A stretch of DNA of 64,000 nucleotides, from positions 31,297,501-31,361,500 of the forward strand of contig OX485805.1 of NCBI GenBank assembly GCA_950295325.1, given 5' to 3'. The DNA comes from Polytrichum commune (taxonomy: Eukaryota; Streptophyta; Polytrichopsida; Polytrichales; Polytrichaceae). Each line of letters starts with the position of its first letter. Positions within the stretch are counted from its first letter, which is position 1. This document shows positions 57,010 to 64,000 of the stretch, piece by piece. The notes under the pieces are model-generated. The model saw only the letters and a program-made list of their open reading frames with translations. It did no database searches and was not told where the DNA came from. The position numbers and the translations under genes were made by a program.

Positions 57010-58190
57010 CATGATACCTTGAGGTAAAAGGATTCCTCTACCAATTTTGTGGATATTTAATCTCTCCGAACGGGTCCCACTAAGACTACCTAATCTCTTA
57101 TGACTTCCGATGTTCATCGTGGTATCAAATTCTCTTCCAAAATTCTAATCCGACTATGCTTTGGGTGGACTCCTAGGTGTGAGCTTAACCTATGATTGGT
57201 TGTGACCAATTTCTCCACATGGAACATGAAACAAATTTGAGGAGATGGAACTTGGATGGTCAAAGGTTGCTTATGTCATCATCTTTGTTGTTTGTTCTTC
57301 TCCGTGTAGATGTATTTGACGTCATTTGCCTTTAAACCACGTTTCAAAACGTGAAGGTTTGTTTTATTTGTTGGAGCCATCTAACCTTGGCTTGAAGCAT
57401 CAATAACTACGAGCTCCAAAAGAACTCGTAGTTAAGTCAATTTGAACGCATTCTCAAAATTTGGACTTTTGGGTTGCTTCGATTCTCATGAGCAGATCGG
57501 TCGATACGCTTTCATTATACATAACTTTTATGGGAGACATGTGAATTCTCAGTGAAAACCTGAATGTTATGATTCTTTTTTAAATGATGAAAAAATCAAA
57601 TACTTATGTTCTAATGTTCAATTTATATAATTTAATGATAAGTATTGAAAACAAAATCAAACAATTATTATTATAACATCATGATGGACTATGCATATTC
57701 TATCATACAATCCTGCCATAAAATTATGTCAAAGAATTCTATGATAGAATTCAGCATGTTATAATTATGGACTTGGCTTTAGCTCAATTTTACCCAAATA
57801 CTAGTTAAAGGCGAACGTACCCATTAATGTTGGTATTTTGAAAAGGACACATAGTTTTGAGGCATGGTTAGTTCTTGAAAGAAAGATAATTAAGTAATTA
57901 ATTAATATTTTTAAATCAATATTTTTACATCAACATATACATGGACACCTTATATAGTATTACAACAACAACAATAAAACCATCGATTTGGCACAAAAGC
58001 AAAGTGAACCAATCAACATTATCCTTTTTTTATCTACACAAATTTCTAAAATCAATTAATGTTAGCATGGAACATCATGAATTCATTTTCAACACTAAAT
58101 CACTCAAATAAATAATATTCTTACTTGTAGCAAGCTCAACATGGATATGTTCGTCAATGCTCGGGCATGACACTTTGCATATTTTACAAA
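57010..58190. other. Gene-free interval
   Basis: Strongly AT-rich from 57540; short palindromic pairs (ATTCTATGATAGAATTC, about 57737) only. No gene seen. Confidence 0.45.
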
Positions 58191-58194
58191 CAAC

Positions 58195-58745
58195 ATGCAA
58201 CGTAATATAGGGAGGATGAAGTTCATTTGAGATAGAAAAAAATTATTTAAAAAATCAAATAATGAAGGGTCCTTTAATAATAGACAATATCATTACAAGT
58301 AAAGTTGATAGGTGTAAATTGTGAACCATTTCTTTTGAGTAGAATTAATATAGGGGTTGAATTTTGTATCCTAGGCTTTATGTCAGTATGATATGTTTAT
58401 AAGCATGTTGGGTATTGGATGGATGAAAAGCATGTTTGATATACATGGGAAATGAATGAAAATTTGGGATGTAGTCACTGGTCGTCTTCCCCACGTTTTG
58501 TATGTATATAATGGTATGTATGGACAAGGTTCTATGTATGAATATGACTACTTAAAGAAAATATAGACTGAAATAAATTGCATTGGCATGGAAAACATGA
58601 GTATTGGTAGGGTGCAAACAAATAGGCCGTTTCAGAGAATCAAGTAATTATAGGGAACCTTTAATTCATGCCTTGGAAGTAAATAGCCCCTAAACAATTA
58701 CCTCTCCGCCACACGCAGTGCACAAAAACCCTTTAGAATGGCCCA
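58195..58745 (+). repeat. Dispersed repeat family F3, copy 2
   Basis: Partner of 32140-32650 in the same orientation; see shared words there. The copies differ by many substitutions, so the duplication is old. Confidence 0.65.
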
Positions 58746-58749
58746 CCTA

Positions 58750-61110
58750 TGCATCAATGACACTTAGACTTGTGATTTTTATGCAACATAAGACAATAAT
58801 CGCATGGAAGTAAATGAATATGTTTATGCTTAACATAATTATAGAATATACAACATAATAAAAGAGGAGAATTCACATGACAAAAGCTTGATATCTATTG
58901 CGTACAAGTATTTGGCTATGTCATATATGTCTACAATACAAAGCCTTTGGGGGAGAATTGATAGTAGAAACTTGAATACTCTAGGCCTTAAGTTGATATA
59001 TGTAGTCACAAGGTGATCATATCCAAGGATGAAGGTTCCTTGAACATGTTCCCATTGCTGATATCCACTCAACTATTCAATTGAAACCCACAATTCATTT
59101 CTTCTCAAGTGGTCCATCTTTTCTTCAATTTGCACCTAGGGCATATTCACTTATGACTAGGCCTCAATTGGGCATCCCGCGAGTTGTGATTGATAGATTT
59201 GATAACATGCAATTCATTGGCCCTAGCGAAGTTGTTTCGTATTGTTAACATTTGAGGACGGTTTATGAGAAACTACATAAGAAGTCGTTCCCAAATGATA
59301 TAGATTAAGGTTTCACCATACACATGGAGTTATGTGTGTTTCGTAATCCAATTATCTATAGCTCTAAGTTGCGTCTCGAAGTAGAGAAGTTGATAGATTG
59401 CTTTATGGCATTCTTTGCTCGAGATGAATGGTTTCAATGATTGCCTTATAACGACGTTAATATGTAATATCAACATGGATGAAGTAACTATGAGCATCCT
59501 CAATACTATCGAATTCCATTTGAATTCCACTCAAATAGTATCAAAACCCCAAACCTTTAATCCAAATATAACATGCATGTTGTTTGTTCTCTTCAATGTT
59601 TAAAATTTGGAATAACAATGTCTACAAGCTTAAACCTTGATATGACACCAACTTAATTGCCACATCAACTTCGAACCTAAACAATGACAAAACACGCACA
59701 CGCACACGCACACGCACACAATATATATATGAAAAACAAACCACAATCATATAAAACCTCCGCATAATGGAATTGCAAAGTAATGGATAATAAATAGTGC
59801 TAAAGACATGCAACCCAATTAGAGTTTCCCACAAAGAGACAAGAAGATGATAGATAGATTGCAGGTGGAACCGTGCCCTTGCTCTCATTGGTTAATGCAA
59901 TTTGAAATCTAAATATTTATGGGGGCCCCCCACACGAGTGACCCCAAACAAAACAAGACCCACATATTTTCTTAACTCATATTGGTAGAATTTTTTTATC
60001 TTTTTGACAAGAACAATTTTACAAACTTTCATCATGGACAAAGTCAAGAACATCACATTTCTTGTCAAAATTATCGGTTCAATGCACAATTGATATAACT
60101 CTGATACTCTTGATGGCTCTTATATAACACATAACCAATTGTTCATCCAAAAGCAAAAAGGTTATCAAGAATCATCAATTTTAAAATATAAAAAAATCCA
60201 GGAAGACGCAATATCATCCACAATTCTCAAATTATGTCCATGAACTGGTCGATGATAACTTATAACCAACTTGAGTAGGTGGATGACTCGCCACTCTTGC
60301 AGCTCGACAACCATTCTCTTCTTGTTGGTTATCTAGTCCATATCAAACACATTTTTGATGAAAACACCTTTATTATTTCCCCTACTAAGTTAGTGCTATA
60401 CACTTTGCAGTTGCCTTCCATCAAAATTTCAGAGGGGTTTAGAATCTCCTCCATGGAGAGATCACACAGACATTCAGGTAGATTTCTAAATCTAGGCCTC
60501 TTCTAGATATTTCTGTCCACAGACAAGCCACGTGTTGGCATTTACAAACTGGCAGCTCATGGTGCCCAGCCTTTCCCAAACCCGAGGCAACGTTCTCCAT
60601 GAGCTTCGAATATTCTTCCCAAGCCTGGGTGAAATGCCGAGCCTCAGCCTCAGCCTCGGCCCGAGCCTGATCAAATTTACCTCCTTATCCCAAGTCCCCC
60701 AAGCCTGGCTTAAGCTAAGCCGAGCCTCCCACGTGCGCACCGAGCCTGGCCCTCCTCCTCCAGCTCGCCAGTTCGATTCCTCCCACCGACCTGGGATTCT
60801 CCCACACAAAAAGTCTTCAAACTTGGTTCTTCCCTTCTGGACATTTGTCTCGCAATGTCAATTTACTCCAATACTTACATGCCCTTTGCTTCCTACCCAC
60901 GGCATCGTGAATAAATAAATAAATAAATAATAATAATAAAAGTAACGTCGGGCACAGCATCGTGAACAATAGAGCTAATATGTAAAGTCTCTCAAGAGGG
61001 ACAAACCCTAGGTTTAATCCTTCTTTGAGAAAACGTTCTATGTAGAGCTCCTCAGCTTGTCGTGTATCAAACTCTATTTTAAAAGTTGGGTTTTCATCTC
61101 AAAAGTTGAG
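58750..61110. other. Gene-free interval with microsatellites and a GC-richer patch
   Basis: (CACACG)n at 59693-59720; an AATA/ATA run at 60912-60945. 60590-60790 is rich in CCGAGCCT words, with CCAGTTCGATTCC at about 60768, a box-B-like match; together with the AATA tail this could be a SINE, but box A and target repeats are not clear. No protein gene supported. Confidence 0.4.
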
Positions 61111-61115
61111 AGACT

Positions 61116-61745
61116 TGTAGGATCCGAAATAGGGTATGCGCATGGGACCCGTTATCGTAAATCTCATATCGGATTATGTAGGTCTATGTCACGTGAGGTG
61201 ATATCGGGGGCTAAGTCACGTCAATTTAGGAGTAAATGGACTCCACTAGGAGTCCATGTGTGTTAGGATGAGTAACGGACTCCATTGGGAGTCCTAGTTA
61301 GTTGTTCATCCCCTCCATGGATGAACTCCACATAGGATTGGGGTTGTATGGAGAGGAAGGCCTCTTGACTTGCCATTGTTGTCAAGTCAAGTCTTGTGAG
61401 TGTGTTTTGAGAGAGAGAGAGCTTGTTGTTGCTTTCTCATGGCTATGGTGTAGTAGATTATGAGTAAAGCCTTTGCATTCTTTCTCCACCACTTGCACTC
61501 TTGGATTCTCCCTTCGTGGAGTGAGAGATAGCTTGACTCTTGTGTGTGAATTTTAGAGTTTCTTAAGCTTTGTAAGGAGACATTTTAGTTTCTTAAGCTT
61601 GGAGAGAGAAACCCTCATCTTGAAGAGGTGGTTGTTTAGCATTTTAGTTTGCTATTTTATTTTGCTAATTGATGTTGACGCCGACACTCGATCTGTTGTG
61701 TTTAACGATCTTAGTTTACACGACATCTAGCTAGGCCCATCCACC
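61116..61745 (+). mobile_element. Possible solo LTR or LTR fragment
   Basis: Starts TGTAGGATCC and has promoter-like, non-coding sequence of LTR style: paired GGACTCCA..AGGAGTCC words, a TCTTTCTCC region and a GAGAGAGAG tract. The 3' end and target duplication were not located. No primer binding site follows. Assignment is tentative. Confidence 0.3.
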
Positions 61746-62143
61746 CTAGTAGGATAAGTTAGAAGGCCAATTTTCAATAGTCCAACACCACTCTTTGTGG
61801 ATGGTAATTTGTGCATTAAGAAAACTTGGGTGATTTTTGTGTTAATTCTCATAAACTCATGATTTGGGACTACACCCATGGTTTTATTTGCTTTACTTTA
61901 CAAATGACTCTTATGTCTCGGACATGTTGCTTGTCGAAGCAAATATAAAGTTTGTTTGTGATCTAGTTGATCGCCTTCGGCAAAAGTTCTTGGGGTTGGG
62001 TAGTTAGGCGAGCAAAGTTTAAACCCTTACATTGCATAGCAACTGTTGCATAATGGAGAGGTAAGCCATCCACACTTTTTTTTTAAACAGTTGATGCTAT
62101 CAAGCATGTCTTTCTTGCTAAAGAAAGGAACTATTTCCACCTC

Positions 62144-62329
62144 ATGGGAAAGAAATTAGATCACCTTCGCCTCAACGACTTTCTCGCCTATGAATGTGAA
62201 TCGTACTTGAAGCAACCATTGACACTATCCCCACACAAATTCATTGTTGCCTACCGCACCTTAAATCATAGAGTTGCCATTGAGATTGGCCGGTGGTTGA
62301 CTATCCCAATCTCTAGGGATAAATAATTA
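62144..62329 (+). pseudogene. LINE-type reverse-transcriptase tail fragment
   Basis: The frame MGKKLDHLRLNDFLAYECES, then LKQPLTLSPHKFIVAYRTLN and HRVAIEIGRWLTIPISRD, resembles the C-terminal region of plant non-LTR retrotransposon ORF2, where YRTSNHRLxIExGRW...I.RxxRLC precedes a zinc knuckle. The knuckle itself is lost (stop at 62324-62326). Only a fragment. Confidence 0.4.
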
Positions 62330-62384
62330 TCCCAATTTTCTTTTGTAAAGGTGGTGGAAACATTAATGGCATATGGTGCCAATT

Positions 62385-63195
62385 TCGGTAGACTCTAGGG
62401 TAGTACCACTAAGTCAAATGGCAAGCATTTGCCCAATAAAATATGCAATGGAAATGCCCTTACTTGTGTAGCTTGTCTGCATATATAATGGCACCATATG
62501 GTTGGTGTATGTTTGCCTTTAAACCCATGTACAATGAAGTCTAGTCTTCTCACTCAAAGCTAACCTAAACACGTCTTTGACTTGTCTCCACATACTCTAG
62601 GGTAGTACCACTAGCTTAGATGGCACACATTTGCTCAATGTAATATGCGATGGAAATGCCCTTACTTTGTGTGTCTCGTATGCATAATAACACCGTGTGG
62701 TTGGTGTATTATTTGCATTTGAACCTTGTTACAAAAAGTCAAATCTTCCTACCATAGCACAATATGCTCACTCAAAGCCACTCTTAACATGTCTTTGCCC
62801 TACCTCTGCAGACTTTGGGTAGTAACACTAACTTAAATAACAAACATTTTGCTCAATGAGATTAGACAACCTAAAATACTCTTATTTTGTATAACATTTT
62901 AACACGATGATACCATATGGTTGGCGTATGTCCGCCATTAAATACATGTCCAATCGCCTGCCATTGCATGCTCTACTCACTAAAATGCTCACTCGAAGCT
63001 ACCTTGAACATATCTTCGCCTTACTTTGTTAGACTCTAGGATATTCTCACTTAATTAAAAGAAAAACATTTGCTCAATATGATCCGCAATCTAAAGTGCC
63101 CTTACTTTGTGTGATATGTTGCATAATGGCAACATGTTTGGTGTATCTATGCCTTTAAACCCATGATACAAAAAATCCAATCTTCTCAGGATGAA
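62385..63195 (+). repeat. Four ~205-225-bp tandem repeats (satellite-like)
   Basis: Units start with CTCTAGGGTAGTACCACTA or variants at about 62392, 62598, 62812 and 63027. Each contains CATTTGCTCAAT, GCCCTTACTTTGTGTG, CATATGGTTGGTGTATG and CACTCAAAGC blocks. Similarity between units is moderate. The array may go with a lost gene or be a small satellite. Confidence 0.75.
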
Positions 63196-64000
63196 ATTGG
63201 GTGACTTACCAACGAAACTTCAACAATCTAGTTGTTCTAGGTCCCTCAATATATAAGGCATTGCCCCAAGAGGAGTGCACCATGGAAATTGAGGGCCGTG
63301 TTTGAGGACGGGGAGCCCGTTCCAATGTATGACCCGAGGGGCATCCCCCTACATAAAAGTATTTGATTATTTTGGTGCATAAAGACCTTCATGCCTTTTC
63401 CAAGTGTAAGCATATTTGTGCAAGCGTATTGTGGCAATTTGCTTGCGAGTTGCACTTATAATGAGAATGGTACATGCTGGTCTTCTTCACTTTGAATCTC
63501 ACCTTGCATGTCGTCATAACTGCAAAACACAATGCAAACATTGTCATCTCCCCAAAGAAGAAGACAATTTGTAGCTAGTCTTTCAAAGCACAACTTCAAC
63601 CCCCAATGTCATTGTTTTCCATAGGATTTTGATTTTCATCTCTCGCCACCAATGGATTAGAAGAAATTGACACGGACCTTGTGGACTTCACCCAAACGAT
63701 TACTCATGTTGGTCATTCCTTCTCAAACATGCAAAATTGCAATGTCGATTTTCATATTAATGATGCCAACAGAGTTGCAAAGATAGCGAAGTTTGCATTA
63801 GCTTCCAAGAAGGTGGCCTAAACATAGCACTAAAGTTAGGTAGCGCCATTTTGTTCAACAATACTTACCATTCATTCATATTTACATTTGTCACAACGTT
63901 GATGAAATCATAGATTGAAGAGTTTCTTTTCAAAAATGTGCATTCTGTTGACGACATGACCAACTTATACTCACATTTTCTGGTGCAACAGTCAATGAAC
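63196..64000. other. Terminal interval, nothing recognised
   Basis: Short frames only (63455-63246 minus). The window ends in AT-rich sequence without a readable gene start. Confidence 0.4.

Noticed and set aside
32140-58745. F3 repeats at 32.1 kb and 58.2 kb as the two LTRs of a giant element
   Set aside because: They are in the same orientation, but they diverge strongly, the interval contains ordinary host genes, and no primer binding site or polypurine tract adjoins them.
60590-60945. Second SINE (box-B-like CCAGTTCGATTCC with an AATA tail)
   Set aside because: No credible box A and no clear target duplication; the surrounding CCGAGCCT words look like simple-sequence expansion. Kept only as a remark.
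62385-63195. CRISPR-like or other regularly spaced array
   Set aside because: Units are contiguous, ~210 bp, degenerate along their whole length, and the genome is a plant nuclear one.

Overview
The window is nuclear DNA of a land plant. Genes are sparse, split by canonical GT-AG introns, and two of them encode chloroplast proteins found only in photosynthetic organisms. Telomere-type TTTAGGG motifs occur, and the intergenic space is packed with plant-type transposon remnants. The TNL leucine-rich-repeat style and the divergent gibberellin-oxidase-like dioxygenase hint at a non-flowering plant (bryophyte, lycophyte or fern), but that is only an impression.

Layout. 1-2160 is a large foldback element holding an internal 327-bp-armed hairpin, a tRNA-type SINE with a perfect 13-bp target duplication, and a telomere-like array. 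3475-7123 is segmental-duplication copy A: an intact seven-TM DUF716 gene, a broken 3' echo of it, and an orphan last exon of HCF164. 7136-17140 holds foldback elements, an AP2-like pseudogene, a decayed Ty1/copia element and a broken TIR-NBS-LRR (TNL) gene. 17140-34500 is nearly gene-free and rich in MITEs. Several MITEs can be delimited to the base because a paralogous empty site or a target-site duplication is visible. 34537-38172 is copy B of the duplication, where HCF164 is complete.

Gene-rich core (34-51 kb). The intact genes are DUF716 copy B (+), HCF164 (-, 4 exons, 294 aa), a Ycf3-interacting-protein-1 homologue (+, 8 exons, 299 aa) and a 2-oxoglutarate/Fe(II) dioxygenase (-, 3 exons, 372 aa). 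I assembled the exon chains by hand; every junction has GT/AG borders and matching phase. HCF164 (cytochrome b6f assembly) and Y3IP1 (photosystem I assembly) stand head to head over a ~630-bp gap, so a shared promoter for thylakoid assembly is plausible. From 51 kb to the end there are only repeats: nested PIF-like and hAT-like MITEs, a pogo-like element, an LTR-like stretch, a LINE fragment and a ~210-bp tandem array.

Main points of interest: the head-to-head thylakoid-assembly pair; tandem-repeat arrays in front of both DUF716 genes and, independently, in front of the dioxygenase; an essentially invariant 450-bp block inside an otherwise diverged segmental duplication; and transposon insertions proven by empty sites within the window. 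I found no clearly undescribed defence or mobile system.
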